Source: Ectothiorhodospiraceae bacterium
GTDB lineage: Bacteria > Pseudomonadota > Gammaproteobacteria > Nitrococcales > Aquisalimonadaceae
Assembly (NCBI GenBank): GCA_020831885.1
Contig: JAFIFU010000011.1
Coordinates: 1-64,000, forward strand
Length of the DNA stretch: 64,000 nt
Direction of reading: 5' to 3'
Part shown: positions 1 to 9,016 of the stretch, in pieces
Position numbering within the stretch: the first letter of the stretch is position 1
How the letters are laid out: every line of letters starts with the position of its first letter
The notes under the pieces: model-generated
What the model was told of the DNA's origin: nothing
The model's database searches: none
The model's input: only the letters and a program-made list of their open reading frames with translations
Made by a program: the position numbers and the translations under genes

Positions 1-91
1 CCCCCCCCCCCCCGCGGGCGCCCAAATAGGCTCGGGGCCCCCCCCCCCCCCGCCCCCCGGCCCCCCGGTCCCCCGGGGCCCCCCCGCCCCA
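1..91. other. Low-complexity C-rich window edge
   Basis: This stretch is almost entirely runs of C broken by short G blocks. It is unlike any coding or intergenic sequence elsewhere in the window. The reading frame of flgK stays open through it, but the translation would be mostly proline, which is not FlgK-like. The simplest reading is poor-quality sequence at a contig end, not a biological repeat. Confidence 0.7.
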
Positions 92-97
92 CGACTG

Positions 98-727
98 GTG
101 GACGGCCAGCCTGTGAACAGCGGGAACGGGGCCATCGGCCAGTTGGAGGTCACCAGCCTGGACAGCCTGCCGCTGGCCGGCGAGGTGCGCCTGGTTTATG
201 ACCCGGCGGAGGGCGGCTATGTGGCCTATGACGACGCCGACACCATGCTGGGTGTGCTGCCTTACGATCCGGCCGTGGACAATGGCGGGCGTTCCTATCC
301 GGATTCCGCAGCGGTCCCCGCGGAGCTGGAAGGCCTGCATTTCCAGCTTTCCGGGCGCCCGGAGGCGGGGGATACCCTGGTGATCGGCAACAGTGTCGAT
401 AACGCCGGGGATAATACCAACGCCCTGGCCCTGGCCCGGATCGCCGATCGGACCTTCATGGAAGGCGGCAACGCCACCATCCAGGAATCCTACAGCGGCC
501 TGGTGGGCCGGGTGGGCACCCAGACGCTCCGCGCCAATGCCAATCTGGACGCCCAGACAACCCTGCTGCAGCAGGCCGAGGCCGCCCGGGAGGAGGTGTC
601 CGGCGTCAACCTGGAGGAGGAGGCCGCCAATCTGCTGCGGTTCCAGCAGGCGTTTCAGGCCTCCGCGCAGGTGGTGACGGTGGCCAATACCATGTTCCAG
701 ACCATACTCGACGCTGTGCAACGGTGA
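98..727 (+). CDS. flgK: Flagellar hook-associated protein 1 FlgK (3' part only)
   Basis: This is the C-terminal 209 residues or so of FlgK, the first hook-filament junction protein, exported by the flagellar type III system. The last 90 residues are diagnostic: a glycine-containing linker, then an amphipathic coiled-coil tail with NLEEEAANLLRFQQAFQASA and a closing TMFQTILDAVQR. Full-length FlgK is usually 450-700 residues, so more than half is missing. The GTG at 98 is only the first possible start after the low-quality edge and is not the true start. The stop overlaps the GTG preceding flgL, so the two genes are cotranscribed. Confidence 0.9.
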   Translation: MDGQPVNSGNGAIGQLEVTSLDSLPLAGEVRLVYDPAEGGYVAYDDADTMLGVLPYDPAVDNGGRSYPDSAAVPAELEGLHFQLSGRPEAGDTLVIGNSVDNAGDNTNALALARIADRTFMEGGNATIQESYSGLVGRVGTQTLRANANLDAQTTLLQQAEAAREEVSGVNLEEEAANLLRFQQAFQASAQVVTVANTMFQTILDAVQR

Positions 728-732
728 GCACC

Positions 733-1935
733 ATGCGCATCTCCACCAGTCAGTTCCAGCAATTGAGTTCCTCGTCCATCCTGGAGCAGCAGGCCCGGTT
801 GCTGAAAACCCAGCAGCAGTTGGCCACGGGGCGGCGCATCGTCACGCCGGCGGATGACCCGGCCGGCGCCACCCGGGTGCTGAATCTGGACAAGGCCGTG
901 GCCACGGTGGAGCAGTACAACCGCAACATCGACCAGGCGCAACTGCGCCTGGAGGTGGAGGAATCGGTGCTGGAGCAGGCGGGGAACCTGGTCCAGCGGG
1001 CCCGTGATCTCACCGTGCAGGCCAACAACGCCAGCCAGGGGCCGGAGGAACGCCGCTTCATCGCCAGCGAGATCCGCCAGGTGCACGAGCAACTGGTGCA
1101 ACTGGCCAACGCCCAGGACGGCAAGGGGGAATACCTGTTCAGCGGCTCCAAAACCCGCACCCAGCCTTTCGTACGGGACGGGGGCGGGATCATCTACCAG
1201 GGTGATCAGCAGGTGCGGGAGGTTCAGGTGGGGCCGGAGCGCACCCTGGCCAGCAGTCATCACGGGCTGGACGTGTTCATGCGCCTGCCCGGCGGTAACG
1301 GCGATTTCCGCGTTCAGGTGGACGAGGGCAACCAGGGAACCGCCCGGCTGGCGGATGATCGCGCGGCGCCGGCGGGCACGGCCTTCAATGGCCCGTACAC
1401 GGTGAGCTTCGAAGTGATCGGAGAGGAGACGGACTACACCGTCACGGATGACGATGGCGCCGTGGTGGCCACCGGGGCCTATGTGCCCGACGAACCCATC
1501 ACCTTCGATGGGCGGGTGGTGGCCTTTGAGGGCACCCCGGCGGATGGTGACAGCTTCACCATGACGCGGGACGGCAACCAGTCCCTGTTCAGTACCCTGC
1601 AACAGATGATCAACACGCTGGAGTCGGATTCCGGCAGCGGCGCATCCCGCGCGCGGATCAACACCGAGTTGTACGGCGTGATCCAGAGCCTGGACAATGC
1701 CCAGAACGGCCTGCTGGATAACCGTGCCCAGGTGGGGGCCCGGCTCAACGCTCTGGATCGGGAGACCGAGGCCAATGAGAGCGTCCTGCTGGATCTCAAG
1801 TCCGCCCGTTCCCGGGTGGAGGATCTGGACTACGCGGAAGCCATCAGCCGTTTCAACCTGCAGCTGGTGGGCCTGCAGGCCGCCCAGCAGAGCTACATGC
1901 AGATCCAGGGCCTGAGCCTGTTCAACTACCTGTGA
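733..1935 (+). CDS. flgL: Flagellar hook-associated protein 3 FlgL
   Basis: This is a 400-residue FlgL, the second hook-filament junction protein, which bridges FlgK and the flagellin filament. It begins with the family N-terminus MRISTSQFQQLSS, which favours the ATG at 733 over the in-frame GTG at 724 that overlaps the flgK stop. The N-terminal coiled coil carries the flagellin-like LDKAVATVEQYNRNID segment, and the C-terminus ends with LQLVGLQAAQQSYMQI and LSLFNYL. The middle (about residues 170-290) is a variable beta-rich domain. It is followed by a long REP-containing gap, so flgKL probably ends here as a unit. Confidence 0.95.
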   Translation: MRISTSQFQQLSSSSILEQQARLLKTQQQLATGRRIVTPADDPAGATRVLNLDKAVATVEQYNRNIDQAQLRLEVEESVLEQAGNLVQRARDLTVQANNASQGPEERRFIASEIRQVHEQLVQLANAQDGKGEYLFSGSKTRTQPFVRDGGGIIYQGDQQVREVQVGPERTLASSHHGLDVFMRLPGGNGDFRVQVDEGNQGTARLADDRAAPAGTAFNGPYTVSFEVIGEETDYTVTDDDGAVVATGAYVPDEPITFDGRVVAFEGTPADGDSFTMTRDGNQSLFSTLQQMINTLESDSGSGASRARINTELYGVIQSLDNAQNGLLDNRAQVGARLNALDRETEANESVLLDLKSARSRVEDLDYAEAISRFNLQLVGLQAAQQSYMQIQGLSLFNYL

Positions 1936-1951
1936 GTTGACGTGATGGGTT

Positions 1952-1990
1952 GACGTCGGTGATCCGCCCTGCGGGCGGCTACCGACCTAC
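1952..1990 (-). repeat. REP-like palindromic element
   Basis: Read on the - strand, it has the family head GTAGGTCGGTAGC, a GC-rich stem-loop, and the tail GATCACCGACGTC. It lies directly after flgL. The same head and tail flank different stems elsewhere in the window. Confidence 0.75.
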
Positions 1991-2126
1991 GCGACCCGGG
2001 CTCACCCACCCGCAGCTCGGAAGCCCTGCGCAGCAGGGTTACCCGTTTGACATTCCTTTCGCGGAGGTGATGCGCCCCGCAGGCAGCGACCGACCGCGGC
2101 ACGCCCCGCCGCCGGTCCATCCCCGG

Positions 2127-2162
2127 GTAGGTCGGAAGCGCCGCGTAGCGGCGATCTCCGAC
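2127..2162 (+). repeat. REP-like palindromic element
   Basis: Head GTAGGTCGGAAGC, stem GCCGC-GTA-GCGGC, tail GATCTCCGAC. The stem differs from other copies but remains self-complementary, as expected for a structure-conserved extragenic palindrome. Confidence 0.75.
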
Positions 2163-2271
2163 AACCGTCGGCCCCCTTGCACCAACTTCCACCCCAGGGC
2201 CCACGGACCGCCTTGAAACACTTCCCCGTAACACACAATCCGCCGAAACGAAAAAAATTCCTTTATCCCTG

Positions 2272-2298
2272 TAAAGTTCCACCGCCGCCGGTCGTTAA
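2272..2298 (+). promoter_or_regulatory. Sigma-28 (FliA) promoter of fliC
   Basis: TAAAGTTC and GTCGTTAA are separated by exactly 11 bases. The enterobacterial sigma-28 consensus is TAAAGTTT-N11-GCCGATAA, so the match is 7/8 and 6/8. It lies about 85 bases before the fliC start codon. FliA itself is encoded at 28251-28979. Confidence 0.85.
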
Positions 2299-2383
2299 AC
2301 CCCGTGAGAGCACAATCTCCCAGCGCGGATAAACGCTGGAACAGCCGGTGCAGCGCACCGCCAGGAAGAACAGGAGTAGGATC

Positions 2384-3793
2384 ATGGCTCAGATCATCAA
2401 TACCAACGTCATGTCGCTGAACGCTCAGCGCAACCTCACCACCTCGCAGGGCTCCCTGGCGACCAGCCTGGAGCGGTTGTCCTCCGGCCTGCGCATCAAC
2501 AGCGCCAAGGATGACGCCGCCGGCCTGGCCATCGCCGAGCGCTTCACCTCGCAGATCCGCGGCCTCAACCAGGCCACCCGGAACGCGAATGACGGCATCT
2601 CCTTCGCGCAGACGGCGGAAGGCGCCTTGGGCGAGATCGGCAATGCCCTGCAGCGTATCCGCGAACTGTCCGTGCAGGCGGCCAACGACTCAAACTCGTC
2701 CTCCGACCGGCAGGCGCTGAACAACGAAGTGTCGCAGTTGGTGAACGAGGTCAACCGCATCGCCAACTCCACGCAGTTCAACGGTCAGAACATCCTGGAC
2801 GGCAGTCTGCAGGACCTGGTGTTCCAGGTCGGCGCCAACCGGAATCAGACCATCAGCGTCAACGGTGTGGATTCCCGGGGTACGAACCTGGGTGCCGGTG
2901 TTGTGGAGGGTGGCACCTTCGATCTGAACACCATTGGTGGGAACGACGACGGCACGTTCGACGTCGGGGACCTGGCGGATATCTCCGTTAATGGGGTCAC
3001 TATCGATCTCTCCGAGGCTGCGTCCATTGAAGATGTGGTTAACTCCGTCAACGCCGTGTTCGGTGATACCGGGGTGCAGGCTGTTCGATCTTCAACGGTT
3101 GAAACCGGTGATCTTGCAGTCACGGGGCTTGACGCCGCTGAAACCGGTACCGTGACCATCAATGGCGTTGATATCGCCGTTGAAGGCGGTGCCACCGATG
3201 CTGACACCGCAGCCGCTCTCGCGAGCTCCATCAATGATCGTTCGTCCCAGACCGGTGTTACGGCTGAAGTCGATGGTGCCAACATTGTGCTGAAGTCTGA
3301 TTCGGACATTGAGGTGGCTGTCGCTTCGGGTGATGGCCTGACACTCGACGGAGTGGGGGATGGAGAGTCCAACATGTATGTCCGCGGCATCGAGCTGCAG
3401 GGCGATGTGGGCTCCACGATCACTGTTGGCGGAACTGATGCCGGCGATCTGGGTCTGGCTGGTGTCGCCACGGAGGACTTCACGCTGAATGGTGTCAGTG
3501 TGCAGACCCGTGCCGATGCCACGGATGCCATCCGGACGGTGGATCTGGCGCTGCAGCAGGTCAGCGGCCTCCGCGCCGAGCTGGGTGCGGTGCAGGTCCG
3601 CTTCGAGTCCACCATCGCCAACCTGAGCACCGGATCGGAGAACCTCTCCGCCGCCCGGTCCCGGATCCAGGATGCGGACTTCGCCGCCGAGACGGCGAAC
3701 CTGACCCGCGCCCAGATCCTGCAGCAGGCGGGTACCTCGGTGCTGGCCCAGGCCAACGCGGTGCCGCAGAACGTGCTGGCCCTGCTGGGGTAA
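2384..3793 (+). CDS. fliC: Flagellin FliC
   Basis: This is a 469-residue flagellin, the filament subunit. It has the universal D0/D1 N-terminus ([17 protein letters not shown], then [20 protein letters not shown]) and a C-terminal D1/D0 half ending [22 protein letters not shown]. The central part (about residues 180-390) is the surface-exposed variable region and contains a flagellin IN-type beta motif ([12 protein letters not shown]). The start at 2384 is chosen over an upstream in-frame codon at 2348 because AGGAGTAGG lies just before it and the family N-terminus begins there. A sigma-28 promoter precedes the gene and a hairpin follows it, suggesting a monocistronic late gene. Confidence 0.98.
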   Translation: MAQIINTNVMSLNAQRNLTTSQGSLATSLERLSSGLRINSAKDDAAGLAIAERFTSQIRGLNQATRNANDGISFAQTAEGALGEIGNALQRIRELSVQAANDSNSSSDRQALNNEVSQLVNEVNRIANSTQFNGQNILDGSLQDLVFQVGANRNQTISVNGVDSRGTNLGAGVVEGGTFDLNTIGGNDDGTFDVGDLADISVNGVTIDLSEAASIEDVVNSVNAVFGDTGVQAVRSSTVETGDLAVTGLDAAETGTVTINGVDIAVEGGATDADTAAALASSINDRSSQTGVTAEVDGANIVLKSDSDIEVAVASGDGLTLDGVGDGESNMYVRGIELQGDVGSTITVGGTDAGDLGLAGVATEDFTLNGVSVQTRADATDAIRTVDLALQQVSGLRAELGAVQVRFESTIANLSTGSENLSAARSRIQDADFAAETANLTRAQILQQAGTSVLAQANAVPQNVLALLG

Positions 3794-3817
3794 GGCAGGT
3801 CGACGGCAGATGATTCA

Positions 3818-3850
3818 GGGCGGCACCGGATTCCGGTGTCGCCCTGTCGT
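3818..3850 (+). terminator. Hairpin after fliC, probable terminator
   Basis: GGGCGGCACCGGA pairs with TTCCGGTGTCGCCC to give a 13-bp stem with one G-U pair. The following bases are only moderately T-rich (TGTCGTGGTT), so termination may be partial, with some readthrough into flaG. Confidence 0.5.
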
Positions 3851-3873
3851 GGTTAGGACGGGAGGGAACACCT

Positions 3874-4245
3874 ATGGACAAGGCTGTGGCTACCCTGCTG
3901 ACCCCTGTTGCCGCCGGCCTCAGCCAGCGGATCACGGATGGTCCTGCCCGGCCCCAGAACCTGGTGGAGGCAGATCGGAACGCGCCGCCGGTTCAGGAGC
4001 ACGCGCCCGAAGCCCCGGTCCGGGTCGAGGACGTGGATACGGCCGTCCGCGAGATCAACGAGTTTGTGCAGATTATCCGCCGGGATTTGCAGTTTTCGGT
4101 GGATGAGCATTCCGGCCGCACCGTGATCACGGTGCTGGATTCGGAAACCCAGGAGATCGTCCGGCAGATACCGCCGGAGAAGCTGATGAAGGCAGCGGAG
4201 AACATCGAGCAACTGCGTGGCTTGTTGTTCGACGCCGAGGCCTGA
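3874..4245 (+). CDS. flaG: Flagellar protein FlaG
   Basis: This 123-residue protein has the FlaG family core in its C-terminal half: a helix (VREINEFVQIIRRDLQFSVDE), then a beta hairpin (RTVITVLDSETQEIVRQIP) and the closing PPEKLMKAAENI. Residues 1-50 are low-complexity and poorly conserved. FlaG lies between flagellin and cap genes in many polar-flagellated bacteria and influences filament length, but its mechanism is not settled. A GGGAGG ribosome-binding site precedes the ATG. It lies downstream of the fliC hairpin and upstream of a sigma-54 promoter serving fliD. Confidence 0.9.
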   Translation: MDKAVATLLTPVAAGLSQRITDGPARPQNLVEADRNAPPVQEHAPEAPVRVEDVDTAVREINEFVQIIRRDLQFSVDEHSGRTVITVLDSETQEIVRQIPPEKLMKAAENIEQLRGLLFDAEA

Positions 4246-4260
4246 GGCCGGGCCTACGGC

Positions 4261-4276
4261 TGGCAGCGTTCTTGCT
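4261..4276 (+). promoter_or_regulatory. Sigma-54 promoter of fliDST
   Basis: TGGCAGCGTTCTTGCT matches the sigma-54 consensus TGGCACG-N4-TTGCW, with the invariant GG (4262-4263) and GC (4274-4275) exactly ten bases apart. The start of transcription would be about 110 bases before fliD. The likely activator is FleQ, encoded just downstream. Confidence 0.85.
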
Positions 4277-4399
4277 ATAAAGTCGATGCATCGGTCCGGT
4301 GCGGGCGCCGGAGCCCCGTGAAGCGGGGGATCACGCCGGGGCGGAGCGGCAAGCACTTGCCCACCGGCGGCCGGAATTTGCAGTCAGGGAGTGAGAAGC

Positions 4400-6394
4400 A
4401 TGAGCGGGATCAGTTCGCTGGGCGTCGGTTCAGGCATTGACATACGTGGGCTGGTGGATCAACTGGTGGCCGCCGAGCGGGCGCCGCAGCAGAATCGCAT
4501 CAATCGCCAGCAGCAGCAGATCGAGACCCAGATCTCCGCCCTGGGGCAGTTGCGCAGCGCCCTGTCCGGGTTCCAGGAAAAGGTGCGGGAACTTGGTCAG
4601 CAGGGCAGCTTCATCACCACCCGGGCCAGTTCCTCCAACAGCAGCGCGGTTTCCGTCAGCGCCGGGGAGGGCGCGGAGCCCGGCCGGTTCGATATTCAGG
4701 TCAGCCGGCTTGCCCAGGCCCAGAGCATTGCCTCCGGCGCCTATGCCAGCCGGGATGCTTCTCTGGGAACCGGAACCCTCACCTTCCGCTTCGGCACCGT
4801 GGAGCAGGACGAGGAGGGTGCCATCACGGGCCTGGTCCAGAATCCGGATCGCGCCACCCGCACCATCCAGATTGAACCCGGCAACAACACCCTGCAGGGC
4901 ATACGGGACGCCGTGAACGCCGCGGACATGGGGGTGCGTGCCAATATCGTCAATGATGGCAGCGGCGAACGGCTGGTGTTTTCCTCCACCGAGAGCGGCG
5001 CCGAGAACGGATTCCTGATCGACGCGGACGGCGACGCTGCCATTGAGCGTCTGGCGTTCAACGAGACCAGCACGGAAACCGTGCAGACCCGGGCGGCTAC
5101 GGACGCGGAACTGACCATCGATGGGCTCGCCGTGACCCGGGCATCCAACACCATCGACGATCTGATCGAGGGTGTGACCCTGACGCTCAAAGAGGTTTCC
5201 GAAACCCCGGCCGCCATCGAGGTGACCCGGGACAACAGCGGAGCCCGCAGTGCCATCGAGGGCTTCGTCAAGGCCTTCAACGACATGCAGGGCGAGATCC
5301 GCAAGCTCACCCGCTATGATCCGGAGACGGAACGGGCGGGGCCGCTGAACGGCAACGCGACCGCCCGCAACATCATCAACCAGATTCGCAACACCCTGAC
5401 CCAGCCGATGGATGCCCTGGATGGGCGCGGCGTGCGTGCCATGGCGGATATCGGTATCGTCACCCGCCGGGACGGGGGGCTGGAGCTGAACGCCGAGCGG
5501 CTGAACGACGCGCTGGAGCGGGATCCCGAGGCGGTGGCCGCCCTGTTCAGCCCCACCGGCATCGTGGACGGTGAGGGTTTCCGCTATGACAGCAACCGCT
5601 CCACCACCGAGAGCGGGCGCTATGGGGTCAGTGTGTCCGAACTCGCCACCCGGGGACGCTTCAACGGGGCCGCGATCGGCGGCGGGCCGATCACCATTTC
5701 CGAGGGTGACAACACCTTCCGCGTCTCCGTGGACGGAACCCGTTCCGAAGTGCTCACCCTGCGCCCGGGAACCTATGACACGCCGGAGGACCTGGCCCGG
5801 GAGCTGCAGGCGCTGATCAATGGGTCGGAAACCCTGCGGGACGCCGGCCGCAGTGTCTCCGTGGCCCTCGACGGCGATCGCTTCTCGTTCATCTCCCAGC
5901 GCTACGGCAGCGAGTCCACGGTGGTGTTCTCCAGCGTGGCGGCAGGGCTGGACGCTGCCCTGGGGCTAACCGGGGGAGAAGCCGTAGCCGGTCGCGATGT
6001 CCAGGGTAGCATCGGCGGCCGGGAGGCCGAGGGCTTTGGGCAGTTCCTTACCGCCCAGAGCGGGCCGGCCAACGGACTCAAGCTCCGGGTGGACGGTAAC
6101 CTGACCGGTGATTTGGGAACGATCACCTTTGCCCGGGGCATCATGGCGGACCTGGACCGGATCCTGGACGGTTTCGTCAGCAGCGGTGGTTCCCTGCGCA
6201 GCCAGACCGATGCACTGAACGGCCGCCTGGAGCGCCTGGAAAGTGATCAGGAACGGCTGGACCGCCGCATGACCCAGGTGGAGGCCCGTTACGTGGCCCA
6301 GTTCACCGCCATGGACAAGATGGTGGCGCAGATGAACGAGACCAGCCAGTTTCTCACCCAGCAGTTGGCAAGCCTTCAGCAATCCCGGAGTTAG
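4400..6394 (+). CDS. fliD: Flagellar filament cap protein FliD
   Basis: This is a 664-residue FliD (HAP2), the pentameric cap that folds exported flagellin at the filament tip. The N-terminus MSGISSLGVGSGIDIRGLVD is the FliD_N signature. A flagellin hook IN-type domain lies mid-protein, and the C-terminal FliD_C coiled coil (LNGRLERLESDQERLDRRM, then QFTAMDKMVAQMNETSQFL) ends the chain. The length is above the common 450-480, with the extra sequence in the exposed middle domains. The ATG at 4400 fits the family start better than the in-frame GTG at 4391. It is the first gene of a fliD-fliS-fliT unit. Confidence 0.96.
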   Translation: MSGISSLGVGSGIDIRGLVDQLVAAERAPQQNRINRQQQQIETQISALGQLRSALSGFQEKVRELGQQGSFITTRASSSNSSAVSVSAGEGAEPGRFDIQVSRLAQAQSIASGAYASRDASLGTGTLTFRFGTVEQDEEGAITGLVQNPDRATRTIQIEPGNNTLQGIRDAVNAADMGVRANIVNDGSGERLVFSSTESGAENGFLIDADGDAAIERLAFNETSTETVQTRAATDAELTIDGLAVTRASNTIDDLIEGVTLTLKEVSETPAAIEVTRDNSGARSAIEGFVKAFNDMQGEIRKLTRYDPETERAGPLNGNATARNIINQIRNTLTQPMDALDGRGVRAMADIGIVTRRDGGLELNAERLNDALERDPEAVAALFSPTGIVDGEGFRYDSNRSTTESGRYGVSVSELATRGRFNGAAIGGGPITISEGDNTFRVSVDGTRSEVLTLRPGTYDTPEDLARELQALINGSETLRDAGRSVSVALDGDRFSFISQRYGSESTVVFSSVAAGLDAALGLTGGEAVAGRDVQGSIGGREAEGFGQFLTAQSGPANGLKLRVDGNLTGDLGTITFARGIMADLDRILDGFVSSGGSLRSQTDALNGRLERLESDQERLDRRMTQVEARYVAQFTAMDKMVAQMNETSQFLTQQLASLQQSRS

Positions 6395-6440
6395 CCGATA
6401 ATAGGGGTGTAAACCGGTAATCAACCCCGAAGGTGGAGCG

Positions 6441-6878
6441 ATGTACGGAAATCAGGGCCTGAACGCCTATCAACAGACCAGCAACCAGGCGGCTCACTAT
6501 GCGGATCCGCACCGGCTGGTGCAGATGCTGATGGAGGGTTTTCTGACCCGGGTGGCCAGCGCCAAGGGCGCCATGCGCCGGGGCGAGGCCGCTGCCAAGG
6601 GCACCGAAATCGGCAAGGCCATCTCCATCGTCGACGGCCTGCGCGCCAGCCTGGACATGCAGCGTGGCGGCGAGCTGGCGGAGAACCTCTCCGGTCTCTA
6701 CGAGTACATGCAGGGCCGGTTGTTGCAAGCAAATCTGCACAACGACACCGACCGCCTGGACGAGGTGGCCCGCCTCATGCGCGAGATCAAGGCCGGCTGG
6801 GACGGCATCGCCGACGAGGCGCGTAACCAGCCGGAAACGGCACCCGGCGGGTCCGCCGGGCTCCAGGTGACCGGGTAG
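6441..6878 (+). CDS. fliS: Flagellin export chaperone FliS
   Basis: This 145-residue all-helical FliS binds the flagellin C-terminus in the cytoplasm and prevents premature polymerisation. Family features seen are the N-terminal NAYQQTSNQAAHYADPHRLVQMLMEGF, interrupted only by expected substitutions, and the later helix LYEYMQGRLLQANLHND. Length and order (fliD-fliS-fliT) match the family. The ribosome-binding site AAGGTGGAG lies just before the ATG. The C-terminal 15 residues are glycine/proline-rich and probably disordered. Confidence 0.95.
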   Translation: MYGNQGLNAYQQTSNQAAHYADPHRLVQMLMEGFLTRVASAKGAMRRGEAAAKGTEIGKAISIVDGLRASLDMQRGGELAENLSGLYEYMQGRLLQANLHNDTDRLDEVARLMREIKAGWDGIADEARNQPETAPGGSAGLQVTG

Positions 6879-6887
6879 GAGCGCACC

Positions 6888-7226
6888 ATGGCCGCCCGCG
6901 ACGCCGATCCGGTCCTCCAGCGCAAGCAGATGGCGCGTCGCCTGCTCGGCCTCACCGAACAGATGCTGCGGGCGGCCCGGAGTGGGGACTGGACGGCTGT
7001 GGGCGAATTCGAGACGCAGCGGCAGCAGGCCGCCCGGGATCTCTTTGCGACTCCGGTTCCGGAAGACGCGGCGAGCACTGTTGAGTACTGCGTTTCCCGG
7101 GTGCTGGAACTGGATCCGGAGCTGCTCCGGCTGGTGAGCCAGGCCCGGGAGGCGGCCGGCGTGGACGTGCAGAATCTCCGGGCCGGCCGCCGTGCCGTGG
7201 ATCAGTACGCCCGGTTTTCCCGCTAG
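6888..7226 (+). CDS. fliT: FliT-like flagellar chaperone
   Basis: This is a 112-residue, mostly helical protein directly after fliS, in the fliT position. The family is weakly conserved in sequence, so the call rests on size, helical content, arginine/glutamate-rich composition and position. FliT proteins bind FliD during export and, in enterobacteria, also FlhDC. FlhDC is not seen here, so any regulatory role would have to involve other partners. It ends the fliDST unit and is followed by a REP-like element. Confidence 0.75.
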   Translation: MAARDADPVLQRKQMARRLLGLTEQMLRAARSGDWTAVGEFETQRQQAARDLFATPVPEDAASTVEYCVSRVLELDPELLRLVSQAREAAGVDVQNLRAGRRAVDQYARFSR

Positions 7227-7242
7227 GGAAGCGTACCCATCC

Positions 7243-7279
7243 GTAGGTCGGAAGCGGCGCGCAGGCGCCGATCTCCGAC
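7243..7279 (+). repeat. REP-like palindromic element
   Basis: Head GTAGGTCGGAAGC, stem with GGCGC and GCGCC arms, tail GATCTCCGAC. It lies between the end of fliT and fleQ and may act as a transcript-end or stability structure. Confidence 0.75.
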
Positions 7280-7425
7280 ATCAACAAGTCGGAGCCGACA
7301 GCCCCCCTTTACTCCTGATGCGGCTCTTCCCTGACACAGAACTGATCGCGGTTCCGCACCGGTAACCGGACTCTGTGACCCGGTTCACTTGGGGTGCCGG
7401 TTTTTCGGCGTTCCCGGGGCCGATG

Positions 7426-7441
7426 TGTGATCTTTGTCAAA
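7426..7441 (+). promoter_or_regulatory. Possible CRP/Vfr-type site before fleQ
   Basis: TGTGA-TCTTTG-TCAAA matches the CRP consensus TGTGA-N6-TCACA at 9 of 10 fixed positions. In Pseudomonas aeruginosa the CRP homologue Vfr represses fleQ, so the position is meaningful. A single match in a 64-kb window could be chance. Confidence 0.35.
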
Positions 7442-7560
7442 TATCCGGCATCTTCGGGTTGATGTGCGACGCCTCCCCCTCTACCGTCATGTTTCCGACG
7501 CGCCGCGAAGCGCGCGGGCGAACAGAAATCGGGAAAAGTAAAAAGAATAAGGGGTGGATT

Positions 7561-8979
7561 GTGGTCCAGGTTGTTATCTGTGATGGGGACAGGGAGCGGG
7601 CGCTGGCGGTCGAGGCGGTACTGGGGTTTCTCGAGCACGACGCGGTGCGCATGGAGACGTCCGGGGCACTGAAGGAGTGGTTGTCCCAGGGCAGGGATCC
7701 GGCGCTGGCACTGATTGCCGGCCATCAGGATGAGGACGCCTGGCGGCCTTTTCTCGAAACCTGTAATCATCTGACTCCGGATACGCCGATTTTTTTCCTC
7801 GCCGAAAAGGGGCGGCCGGCACTGCACGCCGCCGACCATTCCGCCAGTTGCCTGGGAGCGCTGGAGCTGCCCCTGCGTCACGGACAGTTCCAGGGCGCGC
7901 TCAAGCAGGCTCTGGTGCACAACGCCCGCAGCCGTGAACGCGCGGCCCAGGTGCGGGCCGGGGTGCAGCGGCTGGTGGGGCACAGCAAGCCCATGCGTCG
8001 CGTCAGCCACATGATCACCCAGGTGGCCCCCACGGATGCCAACGTCCTGATCCTGGGGGAGTCCGGCACCGGCAAGGAAGTGGTGGCGCGAAACATCCAC
8101 GCCCAGTCCGATCGCCGAGACAAGCCCTTCGTCCCCATAAACTGCGGGGCCATTCCCCCGGACCTGCTGGAGAGCGAACTGTTCGGCCACGAGAAAGGGG
8201 CGTTTACCGGCGCGTTCAGCGCCCGGCAGGGCCGTTTCGAGATGGCCCAGGGCGGCACCATTTTTCTGGACGAGATCGGGGACATGAGCCTGCACATGCA
8301 GGTGAAACTGCTTCGGGTACTCCAGGAACGCACCTTCGAGCGTGTCGGCAGCAACAAGCCCATCAAGGCCGATGTGCGGGTGCTGGCGGCCACCCACCGG
8401 GATCTGGAGGCCCGCATCCGCGAGGGGCTGTTCCGTGAGGATCTGTTCTACCGGCTGAATGTGTTCCCGGTGCATATGCCGGCACTGCGGGAGCGTCCGG
8501 GGGATATACCGGTGCTGGTGGACGAACTGCTGCGCCGGATCGAGGGCGAGGGTCGTGCCTCGGTCACGCTGACCCCGGCGGCCATCTCCGCCCTCAGCCG
8601 GCACGACTGGCCGGGCAATGTGCGGGAACTGGCCAACGTCATCGAGCGTCTGGCCATTCTGTATCCCTATGGCACGGTGGACATCGCCGACCTCCCGGAA
8701 CAGTTCCACGATGCCAGCATGGAGCAGGTGATCGCCGACCTGGACATGGAGGGTGAGGCGCTGCAACTGGAGGGGCCGATGCAGCCGGAGGACATCCGGG
8801 TGGATTGGGATGAAGGCGGCATCGACCTCAAGGATTACCTCTCCAGTCTGGAAGAGGGTCTGATCCGCCAGGCGCTGGACGCCTCCGAGGGGGTGGTGGC
8901 CCAGGCGGCGAAGCTGCTGGGCCTGCGTAGAACCACACTGGTGGAGAAGCTGCGCAAGTACGAGATCCAGCGGGCCTGA
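7561..8979 (+). CDS. fleQ: Sigma-54-dependent flagellar master regulator FleQ
   Basis: This is a 472-residue enhancer-binding protein of the FleQ/FlrA type, top of the flagellar hierarchy. It has an N-terminal receiver-like domain (about 1-120) lacking a phosphoacceptor aspartate, as is normal for FleQ. The AAA+ domain has Walker A GESGTGKE, the sigma-54-contacting GAFTGA loop and Walker [13 protein letters not shown] Fis-type helix-turn-helix ends the protein ([20 protein letters not shown]). The GTG at 7561 is chosen because AAGGGGTGG lies at good spacing. FleQ ATPase activity is controlled by FleN, encoded at 27394, and in Pseudomonas by cyclic di-GMP. Confidence 0.94.
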   Translation: MVQVVICDGDRERALAVEAVLGFLEHDAVRMETSGALKEWLSQGRDPALALIAGHQDEDAWRPFLETCNHLTPDTPIFFLAEKGRPALHAADHSASCLGALELPLRHGQFQGALKQALVHNARSRERAAQVRAGVQRLVGHSKPMRRVSHMITQVAPTDANVLILGESGTGKEVVARNIHAQSDRRDKPFVPINCGAIPPDLLESELFGHEKGAFTGAFSARQGRFEMAQGGTIFLDEIGDMSLHMQVKLLRVLQERTFERVGSNKPIKADVRVLAATHRDLEARIREGLFREDLFYRLNVFPVHMPALRERPGDIPVLVDELLRRIEGEGRASVTLTPAAISALSRHDWPGNVRELANVIERLAILYPYGTVDIADLPEQFHDASMEQVIADLDMEGEALQLEGPMQPEDIRVDWDEGGIDLKDYLSSLEEGLIRQALDASEGVVAQAAKLLGLRRTTLVEKLRKYEIQRA

Positions 8980-9016
8980 TTCCCCCGCCGACCAGCCTAT
9001 TGCCTGCGGTCTCCCG

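Larger units (their letters stand above)
1936..2271. other. Intergenic region with REP-like elements
   Basis: This 448-bp gap separates flgL from fliC (the sigma-28 promoter and leader occupy its end). It has no convincing gene. It contains one complete REP-like element in reverse orientation (1952-1990), a degenerate partial copy near 2018-2041, and one complete forward copy (2127-2162). The short open frames across it are shadows of these palindromes. Confidence 0.7.
7227..7560. other. Intergenic region before fleQ
   Basis: These 334 bases hold one REP-like element (7243-7279), a CRP/Vfr-like site (7426-7441) and the fleQ ribosome-binding site. The frame of fleQ remains open back to 7375, but the extra residues show no family similarity, so this stretch is treated as leader. 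Confidence 0.6.

Noticed and set aside
655-1602. Long open frame opposite flgK/flgL
   Set aside because: Codon-complement shadow typical of GC-rich genes; no domain similarity and it spans two well-supported genes.
3794-3810. GG-N10-GC at the end of fliC as a sigma-54 promoter of flaG
   Set aside because: The spacing fits but the flanks do not (no TTG before GC) and it overlaps the fliC stop; likely chance.
4278-4304. TAAAGTCG as a sigma-28 -35 box before fliD
   Set aside because: Nothing resembling GCCGATAA follows at 11 bases, and a clear sigma-54 promoter overlaps.
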